A stretch of 64,000 nucleotides of DNA from Sipunculus nudus (Eukaryota; Annelida; Sipuncula; Golfingiida; Sipunculidae): positions 52,912,750 through 52,976,749 of the forward strand of contig CM049318.1 in the NCBI GenBank assembly GCA_026874595.1, given 5' to 3'. Every line of letters begins with the position of its first letter. The first letter of the stretch is position 1. This document shows positions 47,955 through 59,229 of the stretch, one piece after another. The notes under the pieces were generated by a model. That model made no database searches and was not told the origin of the DNA. It saw only the letters and a list, made by a program, of their open reading frames with translations. Position numbers and translations under genes: made by a program.

Positions 47955-48285
47955 TACTAATAATTTGCGCATAAGTTAAAATTGCAACTGATATTATTAA
48001 TAAACAAGTGTGTGTTGTATACTGTGGCTGACAATATTTTAGAGGTTGCCTGAAGGTTGCCAGTAGAGTCGTTTTCTTTTTATTCGATTCATTTCTGATT
48101 ATTAAACAATTATATCCTTAACGGCCATGTTCACATGTTAGTGTGTGTGTTTTTGATTCATTGCGGTTTTAGCGAAAGGCAATATGGTTCGTTAGTGAAG
48201 TAGTTATGACGAGATGGTGATTTTAAAAAGTAAGGCTCGTGCATTATTCGAGTGCAAACGTCACTGTAAAAGGTGGTCGGCTGCT
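47955..48285. other. Unannotated DNA
   Basis: Nothing recognised. Confidence 0.4.
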
Positions 48286-48289
48286 CTGT

Positions 48290-48400
48290 AGTTATGGCTG
48301 CACGGTGCACGCACGGTCCGATTATGACGTTATCATTGTTCCCTGCCATGTCCTTTCCACGCGGGTGGCGGGAAAATGCCTCATAATCACGTGATTCTTT
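48290..48400. promoter_or_regulatory. Motif cluster: CRE-, E2F- and E-box-like sites
   Basis: Within 70 bp: TGACGT (48325-48330, half CRE/ATF), GGCGGGAAAA (48367-48376, a full E2F consensus match) and the palindrome TCACGTGA (48387-48394, E-box of the MYC/MITF/USF type). The patch is G+C-rich against A+T-rich flanks. No start codon or exon is recognised nearby. Promoter or enhancer role is inference. Confidence 0.35.
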
Positions 48401-48404
48401 CTCG

Positions 48405-48955
48405 TTTTACGTTTAAAATTCCTTTACAGGATATTTTCATTAGCACGGTCATTTGCTCACTGCTTTTAAATACGTCATTACCGTCGTTACTCTCTTCCTA
48501 GTCCGTGTAAAAATGTCGGGCAAGTTTTAGCTCCCTAAATATGATGGCAAAATAATACATATGAACAGGACTTTGGAACGAAAGACAACAATATTAGACC
48601 CAAATCGGTACACCGTCATTTAAAATAAATATGTTTACTATTTGCTTATCCATTAAAACTCACTAAAAAAATTACGGCAAAACGAAAAGATAAAAAGGTC
48701 TGAAACTGTCTTTTTGTCTGCCGGCATCAATAGGATATTTGGGCTAGGGGCTATGCCAAATACGGGTGGTCTGTGTTATAGATAGCCCTACGTAATGGCC
48801 CTTCGCCCATTCTGTGATAGCAGCTGATTAGACCGGGAGGTCGTAGCCACCCAGGGCATATCTTCTGATCTCATCTGGTAAAGTAATACCTGACTGCTTG
48901 CTTTTTTCATGGACTTGGGAGGCTGATATATGGAAGATAGCACAACAACCAGACA
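48405..48955. other. Unannotated DNA
   Basis: Nothing recognised. Confidence 0.4.
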
Positions 48956-48957
48956 TG

Positions 48958-48960
<3 letters not shown>

Positions 48961-49012
<52 letters not shown>
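48961..49012. repeat. (AT)n microsatellite
   Basis: About 26 AT dinucleotides. Confidence 0.97.
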
Positions 49013-49016
<4 letters not shown>

Positions 49017-49189
49017 AAGGTTATATGGCACACATATTTTACAAGCCAGAACAAAATTCACATTATGCAAAATGTATCATATTATGTATCAGTACGGTCA
49101 TAAATCATCATAGTCAAATATGGGCCAGCATTCGGGAGTAGGAGTTCAAAATTGAGATAATTTTTTTATACGAAAAAGCTAGGCCGTAC

Positions 49190-49552
49190 TGCAGGGGTCT
49201 AGGCATAAACAGATGATTAAATCGACGGTTTCCTTACTGGAACCCCTGGTAACCACTAGAATTATTTCATTTATGAAAGCCTTATCACGATGCCATCGCG
49301 CACAAAACCCATCAAATCTAAGCGAATTCAGGTGCCAGCAAACCAACGAACGGTGACCCCAAAAAAATCACCCAGCACAATAGAAAGGCAATCTAAGCAT
49401 ATTCCGGTGGCTAAAAGAGACTTTATTATCATCAGATAATCGTGATAATAGAGCGAATCTCTGAGATTTCACCATTATCTCATTCAGGCACCGGCGGGGT
49501 TCGCACCGGGAACCTTCAGCTCCAATGCCTTAACCGTTAGGCTACGTCTTAC
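49190..49552 (-). mobile_element. tRNA-derived SINE (third family)
   Basis: The tRNA-like head on the minus strand spans 49552 to 49480, with box A-like TAGCCTAACGGTTAAGGC (49544-49527) and box B-like GGTGCGAACCC (49507-49497). Box B deviates from GGTTCGAATCC, so it is not an intact tRNA. Downstream on the minus strand is the hairpin ATTATC-ATCA-GATAAT-type sequence (about 49424-49439) and CGCGATGGCATCGTGATAAG. The 3' border is uncertain. Unrelated in sequence to the 11571/27408 SINE. Confidence 0.6.
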
Positions 49553-49809
49553 CCAATATTCAATTACAGGCTTCATTACTTATTATTTTCTATATAATTA
49601 ATACGGAGTTGGGTTTTTTTAGACCACGGTTTACCTGCTTCCTTTCCGATTTGACTCTCCAAATTCGGCAGACGTATCGGTGATGTGCTCTTCTAGGACA
49701 AGTTTGTTTTATTTTACGGGATCATGCCCTATTAAACTGAATCATTAATGATTTTATTATTTCCCCATTCGGTGCCCCTATTTATTTTGTGCTGCAAGGT
49801 CCTCCACGC

Positions 49810-51175
49810 TTGTGACGATTTTTCAGGAGGCGCCTCGGGGATTTTCACTGGCCTGTTAAGACCGTGGCCAGTGCGCATGTCCTGCCCAAAAGGCATTTCC
49901 GCGCAATACAAGGTCAGGCTGGTCCACTATAATCCCCATTGATCCCCCATGAAACGCCTCCAAAGGAATTTTCTCTCTAAAAGGAGGTAAAGAATTTTAA
50001 TCCTAAGGACCACATGACTCCGCTTTCGATGCAAGGCTTTTCAGTTTGGTCAACATTGGGCACTGAGTCCCGTGATGTGATCATGCACCGTTTGTCAATT
50101 TTTTTATAGGTTACAGGTATGTTGACTTTTATACATTCAAAAATATCTTTCCATAATAACCATGGTTCAAAAAGTTCGGCCAAGTTATGTGTTTTATGAT
50201 TTTTTTTTTTCAAAAAGAAGCCCAACAACTTAATTATCATTCGGGTTGGGTGAGGGTGGGGTCTCGGGGTGGGAGGGGGTGTTCACATATATTTGTTCAC
50301 CTGACGTGTGGCAGAACAAATAAATACGAATGGGTAGCTTCCACACGGGGACAAAAGAATGGTCGTTTGTCATAATGGTTCATAAGGAAATATATATTGT
50401 GGTGATTTGTATTACCTCCAACATGAAATGGACTATTGATATGTCTCTACATTAACCCTCTACAAATGTTAAGCAAAACATTTTTCGCCTGTCACGTTTT
50501 TTTTTCAGGAGGCGACCTGTAATCCCCACTGAACACCATTTCCATTTTATCGCCTGTTAAAAAATTTCACATTGTCAAAAGGAAGTAAAAATTTTAAATT
50601 TAAGCGCGGAACACGTCCACATGAATCTTTTAATAGGGAGCATTTTTCCGTTGAGTGGACTCAAAGGGCTGAGACCTTTTACACGATCACCGTTTTATAG
50701 ATTTACAGGTATGTTGATTTTTATACATTCAGAAGAATCTCTCTATGATAATCATGGTTTTAATAGTTCGGCCGATTTATGGGTTGTTTTTTTTTCAAAA
50801 GGAAGCCCGGGGGGGGGGGCGGATTGCACACACCTCTAAGTGTCCTCAATCTCTTGGGGACTTTGAAACCCCGCCAGAATCTACTAATCGGTCGTTCGTT
50901 TAGACGTGCACGTTTCATGTGAAACATTGTCATGGTTCAGAAACACGGGTTCACCAGGCGAGTGGCAGAACAACTGCATAGGAATGGGCAGCTTCTACAC
51001 GGGGACATATGAATTAATAGCCCCTTATAATTATTCCTTTGTGGGACTTTGATTATAGCACTTAAGAAAAAAGATATATTATGGTGTTTCCGATTACCTC
51101 CAAAAATGTAATGGATTACGGATGTAGTTTTACTCTACCCCTCTACAAATTTTCAGCAAAATCTGTATATTACAT
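49810..51175 (+). repeat. Tandem duplication, unit about 600 bp
   Basis: Two diverged units repeat in the same order. Pairs: GGTATGTTGACTTTTATACA (50116) and GGTATGTTGATTTTTATACA (50707); AGTTCGGCC plus CAAAAAGAAGCCC against CAAAAGGAAGCCC; GTGGCAGAACAA plus CACACGGGGACA (50311-50353) against GTGGCAGAACAA plus CTACACGGGGACA (50961-51007); CCCTCTACAAATGTTAAGCA (50456) against CCCTCTACAAATTTTCAGCA (51138). A partial third unit lies at 49810-49995 (CAGGAGGCG). Frames within it are incidental. Confidence 0.75.
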
Positions 51176-51767
51176 TTTACGTTAATTTGCTGAAAGACAA
51201 TGCAACGAACCAATGCTGAAGTGGTTTCTTTGCTAAATGCTTTCATCGAAATATATCAACCTGTTTTCTTTTTTTTTCTGGGAGAGTTATCAATTTTGCA
51301 TCAGACCTGTTTATTCCATAAAAATTTACAGTACGTTATAAAAAAATTCCAAACTGTTGGAATATATTTTTCTGGGCCTATCTTTTCCACAATGGCAGCT
51401 ATACGTTACGCGTATAAAAGACTTCAACGACATATGTATGTGTATACAAATAACGCATGTGTTGTTATCATGCCTTACACTATACCCTCAACTGACTACA
51501 CTGAATAAAGAATGCTTCTTTAAACAATCGTTGTATCTACGATATTTCCCAAGCAATGAAGCTGTCGGACCTATGTTGTTTATCGGTAAAAAACTATTTG
51601 TTTTTTTTTTCTATGTTGATATTTTGGGGGAGGGTATCCTGGAGAATTATAGCAGAAGTAATCTTTATATCTGATAGTGATACATAACAACAGCTCCCGC
51701 ATAAACCTCAGGATTAAAAATGCGCCGTTTAGTTCCTATCAGCTATTACAAATTATACATCAGATAT

Positions 51768-51960
51768 AGCCGTGGATTTTCCACGGGAGCAGCTAGTTAT
51801 TATTATTATTATTATTATCATTATTATTATTATTATTATATTTATTAATACTAATACTAATACTCAGCAAAATAAAAATAATAATAATAATATTAATATA
51901 TTAATATATTAATATATTATACATATTTGTTAATATTAATACTCATAATAATATTAATAT
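51768..51960. repeat. (TTA)n and AAT/TAATA simple repeats after a small hairpin
   Basis: CCGTGG-ATTTT-CCACGG hairpin at 51769-51785, then GAGCAGCTAG and (TTA)n (51797-51840), then mixed AATACT and TAATATTAA words. The hairpin plus (TTA)n could be the tailed 3' end of an unrecognised retroposon. Confidence 0.6.
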
Positions 51961-52234
51961 TAATGAAAGAATGAAGAAAATAATTATAACACTTGCAGTT
52001 CCGACGATCTTCCGAGAGACTATGTACCGAGACCATCCAGTAAGAATTAAACTTAACCCACCAAAGTACTTATATCATATTGTTATTATAACAGTATTAA
52101 ATATTAAGAGCTTTTCAATTTGATAAATTTAATAATATTTAAAAATTGTTTTAGACAAAATGTTGGGTCTGTAATATAAAATAATGGCAACAGAGCAATG
52201 TCTTCAAATGCCATATATCTGCAATTTTTAAACG

Positions 52235-52600
52235 ATCGCAAAGGAAGTCTCCCCCGGCTTCTCGCCGGTTACCCGCAAGTTAGCAGAAATGGGCATAGCC
52301 GGAATCGACTATGTAGCTTGAAAATAAGGTTAAGTCAAAATAAAGTCCAAAATAAATATCAAGTGCAGATCTGTAACCTATGACTAATATTTGACCTAAA
52401 TGTTGCTTTTGGAAAATCAGCCCAGTTGGAGAGCTAGCTTCTGCAAACAGGCAGGACTGGGCGATAATTAGGATAAAGCGGTGGAGTGTACGGCTGTAAT
52501 GTCAAAGTAAACAAAGAAAAGTCAGATACAAATTTGTTACCTGTAACTTATATTGTTCAAAAAATTATTTGTGGAAAATCAACCATATTAGAGAAAACAT
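52235..52600 (+). repeat. Two tandem units of about 165 bp
   Basis: GTCAAAATAAAGTCC then CAGATCTGTAACCTATGACT then GGAAAATCAGCC (52333-52423) recur diverged as GTCAAAGTAAACAAAG then CAAATTTGTTACCTGTAACT then GGAAAATCAACC (52501-52584). A GCCCAGT/ACTGGGC inverted repeat (52420-52460) lies in the junction. Non-coding. Confidence 0.55.
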
Positions 52601-52604
52601 GGGC

Positions 52605-55600
52605 AAAAAATCGGTTGTCTATCAACTAAATATTTATTTCAGAACGATTGATGAATGTGGAATGTAGAATACAATATGTACGACAAAATACCAATCTAGC
52701 AGACGAAATTAACGACAACAGACGAAAGGGCAGGCATACTGACAGACTGACACAAGGGGGATGGTTATTACAATGACCAGTAATTGTAATGATGTAAACA
52801 TGGAGGAAAGAAATGAGTTTGTATGGATGGGACCGTTTAAAAAAAAGTAATGAGGAAAACAAGATCTAGAGTTTCTACGATGACCTTGACGTTTGACCGA
52901 TTTTATAAAAAGAGAAATAATAGCTTCTGAGACTATATGTTTTCTATCAACTATATTAGTTTCAGAGCGACAGCTTTTAAAAATGGCCTCTACAGCGAAG
53001 AAAGTCAGACAGAAAGACATACAGACTAATTAAGATACGTAACTGACCAACATGCTTGCCGAAATCTTTAATTCAGACAGACAATAACAGACCAAAAAGG
53101 TTGACCAAAATATTGATGTAGAAATGGACTCATAAGCTTCTGTAAGCCTTGTCACCCTAAAGGAGAGAAGCTGAAATATACGTTGCTTTTATTACTCCAT
53201 ATGACATGACGATTTGTCATGAAACCTTGTTGACTATGTAAACTAATCAAGTGATTGTCACGTAGCATTCGTGTGTTGATTGCCTGGTCTGTGTGCATCA
53301 GCTGTTAGAAGGTTGAGAAGGATGCTGATTACATCTCGTGCCTTACTGGACAGAACAAGCGTCAGCCTCCTATGACTGCATCCAATCCAAATCTAGACAC
53401 TGCCGGTATCTGTTTTCTGAATTATTTATAAATTTAAGGAAAACAAGTGTGATTAAACAGTGGGATGTAACAATGGTTCAGCCCAACATTACCTACTGTA
53501 TAAGGTCACGGATGAAAAGAATAAGATTATGTTTAAAGTTTTATTTGGAATTGGAAAAATCAATCTTAAACACGGAACATACAACATTAATACAAGAAAA
53601 GAGTGACGGCGCCTAGACATTAACCGGGATCTTTTTCATTAAATTATATTAATCCGGCATAAAAAAAAATGTATTTTTGACAGGTTTTCGTATCGTCTGA
53701 TTTTATGGATATAATTTCTATCACTATAATATCATTAATTAGGACTACTTCAGTATTTTCAGTACTGATTATTCTATTTGTTATTGAAAAAATTATCACA
53801 GTTTGGGACCGATAATTTCTTAAGTATGCCAAAATGAAAAGATTTGGGTGCAATATTAATTTGACTTTTTTATGTTTTACAAGAACCTAGTGTTTGAAAG
53901 TTATTTTAATTTGCTGAACTTGTTAGTTACATAATCTATGTGTTCATAAATTAGCAGGGATAGGAGAAAATAATACGCTGTATAGTGAGATTTATAGTAC
54001 ATTTGAAAAACACCCAAAAAATCACCTTTCTTGCTTCTTTAATTTTGAATATGTTCCTACACACTTAGAGGGAAAACTCCCCCTCCCTCTGCCCTCGTTC
54101 CCTGTCCTCAAATCCTGTGTCCGTCCCTGTAACATTAGGACGCAGAATGATTGCAAAATTATTAAGTCTTGTCCTTCGGAGTCCTGAGCAAATCCCTATA
54201 TCCACAAGGGACCAGCGGGTCATAACATCAGTTCAATTTAATAAATTAAGCATCTTCTCATGAGTAGTAGGTATTTGAACCGTTGTAAAACCTCACCTTA
54301 ATTAAACAAATAAAACATCAAGGTTTGGCATAAATTAGCCTTTTTTTGATCCGGCGAAAACTGCACCAAATCCCCTATAAAGGTTACTCATCTCAGATCT
54401 GTCGATGGGAAAGTGGTCAGTTTTTTCCTTCTCAATAAGCCGTCTAAACATGAAAAAGAAATCTTAAGGATGTGATGTATTAAAAACATCAAGACTCAGT
54501 TTTTCATCCCCAACGGTCTGTTCGAGAGGCGTTTAATTTCCCATTTAGCAGCTAAAACGGAAAGTTGATTTAGATTCGTTTTATAAGGTTATGCTGTCAC
54601 TGACATGCCGCATTCCCCAAGTGTAACTCGAGTCACTCAGAGAGATGGGAATTGGTCTCTTCGGGAAGCACTGGTTATAGTTAAAAGTGATTGGAAAAAA
54701 ATTTCTCTCCCCTAGAGCTCTTAACCATTTACTTCAAAGGAACTGGCCCTATCATGGCCACATGTCGACATAAATCACAAAGGTTTCTTTTTCTATGGTC
54801 ATGATTGCGTGTTCTCTTAGGTACGTCATCGGTAAGGTATTACGGATCAGTAGTCCCTCAATTGCGATGCTCGGTTTAAGTGAAGAATCATATGAGGCTG
54901 ACCAGGTTCTGTAGGATTCAAATACAGATATATCAAACATATATCCGACAGAGTGATAATGAGTTATTATGTTGCTGCAGGAAAGACCGGCACCTAACGT
55001 CAACTGCTATCGGCCAGTACTACCACGTTTCATATAACCCATGTTATACATTTCTCTACCATCACCAAGCTACTTGACCAATTTTTCTGTTTCTATAGTG
55101 CATATGACATATACCAGACTTATGTTGGCAGGACTCGCTAAATTCAACAAAAGATACATTTTTTAAATGTTTCAACTGCCAGTTGAAAATTGGTCAAATT
55201 AAATGCAAATAAAAACGCACTTTTTGGGTCGTCGGATTTTGTGGTAAAAGGTGATTTTTCATTCAATAAGCCCAACCGCGTGCTGACGATTTTTTTAAAA
55301 CAAAATTTGCCATAGGCTTATCAATCGCTCTTATACAAAGCCCTCTCCTAGGTCAGGCGGCCAATAATTAGGTGTTAGTGATGTATAAAACTAGGGACTT
55401 ACTGCTAGCCTAACCATATCCTCCGTCCCGTAGTTGTTCATTTAAGCTGGGTTTTAATATCGTTTAAAAAAGCCTAAGGTACCCATTTTGTTTTCATGTA
55501 TAGTAGGTATACATTAAACATAGTGTTTTCTCTTGAAACTTTTGATTACTTTCGATCATAAGCTTAGCGTCCTGCACCACTGTCATGAGTAAGTAGAGCG

Positions 55601-55665
55601 ACCAACAGTAACAATACTAACTTATCTGTGATTTTTAACAAGTACATCAACCTTCCTTGATATCA
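52605..55665. other. Unannotated DNA
   Basis: No gene recognised. Longer frames at 52626-53020 (-) and 53338-53616 (+) have no family motif. GTAAAACCTCACC at 54289 and AAGGTTTGGC at 54322 are reminiscent of a decayed pogo-type mini-MITE. Confidence 0.35.
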
Positions 55666-55671
55666 AGTTTT

Positions 55672-55683
55672 CGCGCATGCGCA
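55672..55683. promoter_or_regulatory. Perfect NRF-1-type palindromic site
   Basis: CGCGCATGCGCA fits the YGCGCAYGCGCR consensus exactly, in A+T-rich DNA outside any recognised repeat. NRF-1 sites are typical of CpG promoters, but no exon is recognised within a kilobase on either side. Function is inference. Confidence 0.35.
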
Positions 55684-55884
55684 ATATCGTACCTTCAGTC
55701 ACTGGGTCTTCTCACATAGTACAGGCACACCTGGATTATATTAATCAATTCACATAAATTAAACAATGTATAAAAAAGATGATAAGGTAGGCACAGCCTG
55801 GAAGCTGGTGTGGTTTTTGCTATAAAACGATTGAAGTCAGCCCAAATAAACCAGCCGAGGACTTGATATTTTCACGTTGCCCCC

Positions 55885-56150
55885 CCCCCCCCGGGTTGAA
55901 CACTCGGCTTAATGGGAAGGCTGTGCCCAACAGCCGTGTATTGCTCACAAAAGAATTCCTCTTTTGGGGGTTCCGTGGTGTTATTACCCAGCGATGGGGA
56001 AGTACCCGGAGGTGCGGTAGACACCTTCATGTTATGAAGCGAGTGCTACCGCCCTGTCATATAGTCGCAAACCGAAATTAAAACTAAGATATAGAATTAA
56101 ATAAGACAGCATAAAAAATGAAGGCGGTTACCTCCAGCAAAAAAAAAGAT
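55885..56150 (+). mobile_element. SINE fragment, headless (family of 11571 and 27408)
   Basis: AATGGGAAGGCTGTGCCCAA, CAGCCGTGTATTGCTCACAA, CTTTTGGGGGTTCC and TTACCCAGCGATGG match the SINE body, and AATGAAGGCGGTTACCTCCA followed by an A-rich run matches its tail. The tRNA head is absent; the sequence starts after a C run (55879-55892). Confidence 0.75.
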
Positions 56151-56154
56151 GATA

Positions 56155-56915
56155 CACAAGTAAACACGTATATTAAAGGTCAAAGTCAGGAAGAAGAAAA
56201 TGGGTCACCATGCGGAGAAACAGACGCACAAGAGTACGAGTCTGCTGGTTGGGGATTGCAAGTATAGAAATTCTATCCCACAATACATCTGGGCTTCTAA
56301 ATACACGTGCGGCGTAGGTGTAAATGTAGTGAAGGGGGGGGGGGGATGTAGTCCATTAAAACACTTTTGATAAGAATTGTTAATCACATAAAAATGGACT
56401 TCACGAATTGAAGTATAATGTTGTGAGCATGCCTTTATAAAATGTAAAAAGGAGGTATTTCCTTGAAATGTAACAAATTTTGATTTTAGAGTGTGACAGT
56501 ATAGACAAGTAGTACCTACCATCCTCATAATGCCCGACTAGAAGATGTTCGTTTTGAGTATAGACAACCACTGGCGGAAGCGTGAAATGGGCTTTCATTC
56601 ATGTTTATCAGCTGTGACGATGTACCAAACCCAAAGCCAATATCAACAATAATACCGACCGGAACTTAACAGTTTGTAAGTAGAATCCAGTCATATCATG
56701 AATCCTTTTAATAATACATGAGCAGTCACTCTAATATATTAATGGATGATAAGTACTGTTTTATAAATAATTCCCCACGTATTACCGCCGACTCGGAGGG
56801 GTTTATGATGCAAAGGGTATGCATTACAGCCTTATAAATGATTCAGCTATTAGGCCGTGATATATAACGCCTATAAATGGCATCAACTAGCTGCTGTCTT
56901 ATAAAATAATTCAGG
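56155..56915. other. Unannotated DNA
   Basis: Contains a G run at 56333-56345. The 107-codon minus frame at 56205-56528 has no known motif. Confidence 0.4.
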
Positions 56916-56918
56916 ATG

Positions 56919-56980
56919 TATTATTATTATTTTTAATATAATAATAATAATAATAATTATTATTATTATTATTTTTATTA

Positions 56981-57016
<36 letters not shown>
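56919..57016. repeat. (TTA)n microsatellite, tail of the adjacent LINE
   Basis: On the minus strand this is a (TAA)n run directly following the 3' end of the LINE fragment at 57017-57440, as expected for the microsatellite-like tails of CR1/L2-type elements. A switch from (TTA)n to (AAT)n in the middle makes it partly self-complementary. Confidence 0.85.
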
Positions 57017-57017
<1 letters not shown>

Positions 57018-57440
57018 AATATTCCGCAGGATAGCACGCACCAAGTATAAGATACAAACAATTTATGATCAACATTACAATATTCAGTAAACGGTAGATT
57101 ATAATTTCAAATCAATAAGTTAACATGCACATTTCGGTACTAAGAGGAATGCTGCAACAAGCAAGCCAAAGTGCTAGATAAAATAACTTTGTAGAGTACA
57201 AAAAGATAAGATACCGCTGAAAAACCGGTAAAGTTTGAACGCGATACTTTTCTGAAACGTTGCAAATTTGGCGCGCATAAGATATCAAACGGAAGGGCAT
57301 TCCAAAGGGCACTGCTGCTTACAGAGAACGAAGCAGCCTCAAAGGTTTTGGTGCGTTGTTTCGGAAGGATATAATTATTGTTATGGGTTAGGCGTGTGGA
57401 ATAACGGTGGGTGTCTTTATCCATAGCGTATTAATGATCA
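57017..57440 (-). pseudogene. CR1/L2-like LINE, 3' terminal fragment
   Basis: Minus-strand frame 57424-57140 carries the extreme C-terminus of a non-LTR RT: HRYSTRLTHNNNYILPKQRT, then KTFEAASFSVSSSALWNALP and FRKVSRSNFTGFSAV. The pattern of Arg-Thr-Lys, then Phe-Ser-Val, then a Leu-Trp-Asn-Ala-Leu-Pro motif is the usual end of CR1/L2/Jockey-group ORF2 proteins. About 120 bp of 3' UTR and a (TAA)n tail follow. Heavily 5' truncated, as is typical of target-primed insertion. Confidence 0.88.
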
Positions 57441-57444
57441 TGTA

Positions 57445-58550
57445 ATGATAGATCAGGTTTTCTGGTTACCAAAATGAAAGCAATTAATGTATTGTTAAAT
57501 CGGTTTATGAAAGACTAATTGTCGTGACTTCTGTCAAGCAAAAATATATCGACCACATTTTAACCGGCCTGTGTTTTTAGCAATATGTATTGAACCTGTT
57601 TTATGCATTTCTAACACTCATCCATCATTGAGATCATGTAAACCTAAAAAGTAATTGCCTGAAAACAGGTAAAAGTTAGGGAAATTTATTAACCCCACCC
57701 CCTCCTAAAAAAGAAAGTAGCCAGTATCGTTCGTATTGTTTAATATAAATATGTTAATCAACATTTTTAATCAGAAAATGAAAATTATAATTCTTAATGA
57801 ATAAAAATAAATTAATAAGAATTCTCCTTATTCTTAGATGTTTTATTCTTTAAATAAGTTATACTAATTAATATATTCTTAATTGATAAATTTGAAAAAT
57901 AATCTTAATTAATAAATTAATTAAATAAATGTCTTGGAATATAAATTAAATCATTTAGTCAACAATTGTAAACACAAATCAAGACCCGATTATCTTCTAT
58001 ATTAAATATTGATAGAATTAATAAGCGTTAATATAATGCAGGCTGGTATTGCAACATATAGAGGTTTTTTTTCCTGGTGCCTTGAAAACAATGCCACATG
58101 CCGCACAAAACATCTTCAAAGACCTCGAAATTGTAATGTTGCTTTGAATCTCAATGTCGTTACTGTAATATGATCAGGTCTCATTAATTTAAGTCTATCA
58201 TAAGCCGAATATATTATATGAAGCCGACTTAAATGTAACAGAGCTACAAAGAACATGAAATAAAAGTTCCTTTTTATTTTGAAGGGCAGGAAACACTTTC
58301 CCCCATATATCATAAATGTATTTCTTTTTTACATTTTTATTTACTTTATTGTCTGCAGCTTAAATGATAAAGGAAGCCGACGCACAAAAACATCATCAAG
58401 GACTATGAAATGGCAATCTTTTTGAATCTTTGGCGATCAAATCCCTTTCTGAAGTGAACAAGCATATATTTCATGCGGCTTGCCAAAACGTAATTCAACT
58501 GAACAGATTTGTAAAGTGATATGTGAGAGAATTTTAAGTCTATTTTTAAA
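57445..58550. other. Unannotated very A+T-rich DNA
   Basis: AATTAATTAA-type words dominate 57770-57960. CTTTTTGAATCT/GCTTTGAATCTCAATGTC and ATCATCAAGGACTATGAAAT versus ACATCTTCAAAGACCTCGAA suggest an old duplication (58108-58150 and 58390-58440). No gene. Confidence 0.4.
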
Positions 58551-58555
58551 ACTTT

Positions 58556-58760
58556 GATCTCTCTGTCTCTACCTCTCCCACTCCCCTTCGCTCTAACTCT
58601 CTATGTCTCTTTCTCCATTTTCTCTATCCTTCTCTCACACTCCCCTTTTCTCTGACTGTCTCTGTTTCTCTATCTCTAATTCTCTGCATTTCTCTGTCTC
58701 TCTCTACCTCTTTCTTCCTCTCCCTTTTCTCTGTCCTTCTCTCTATCTCTCCCTTTTACA
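58556..58760 (+). repeat. Polypyrimidine tract (CTCT-rich, about 200 bp)
   Basis: Plus strand almost entirely C and T (TCTCTCTGTCTCTACCTCTC and similar), broken mainly by isolated A or G. Mirror-like composition could allow triplex (H-DNA) formation. No coding function. Confidence 0.9.
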
Positions 58761-58764
58761 GACA

Positions 58765-59228
58765 GATATTAAGTAATGTAAACTATTATATATAGTCAAC
58801 ATGCACCATGCTGCTCTGTCATGACATTTCCTTCCCCAATCCCAAAACCCCCCGGTCTCCTCGAGAGAAACCATAATAACTTTCGTGCTCCCGGTGAGGA
58901 CAGACGTCAGGAGACAGCAGGGGATAGTTATATTAAACGTTGTACGGTTTGATCTGTTTTCAACATTGACCATGGTTCATGATCAGTTGTAGGAGTCAGG
59001 TTTAGGTTTCAGGTAATTTCGTAAATCTAACGTTACCCATTTTAAAACAGAAATAAATTACACAATACAAACATAAAGCTAATTATGACAAAACATCATC
59101 ACAACAGACAACATTGATACAGGACAAAACAGGATAATATTTATTAAGACAGCAACGTCTACTTCATATTATAACATATTTTTATGACAGAGGAATACTT
59201 AAATCCAACCATTTCGTTTACAATATTT
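58765..59228. other. Unannotated DNA
   Basis: Nothing recognised. Confidence 0.4.
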
Positions 59229-59229
59229 A

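Noticed and set aside
49480-49552. Functional tRNA gene on the minus strand
   Set aside because: Box B reads GGTGCGAACCC instead of GGTTCGANTCC and acceptor pairing is poor; called a SINE head instead.
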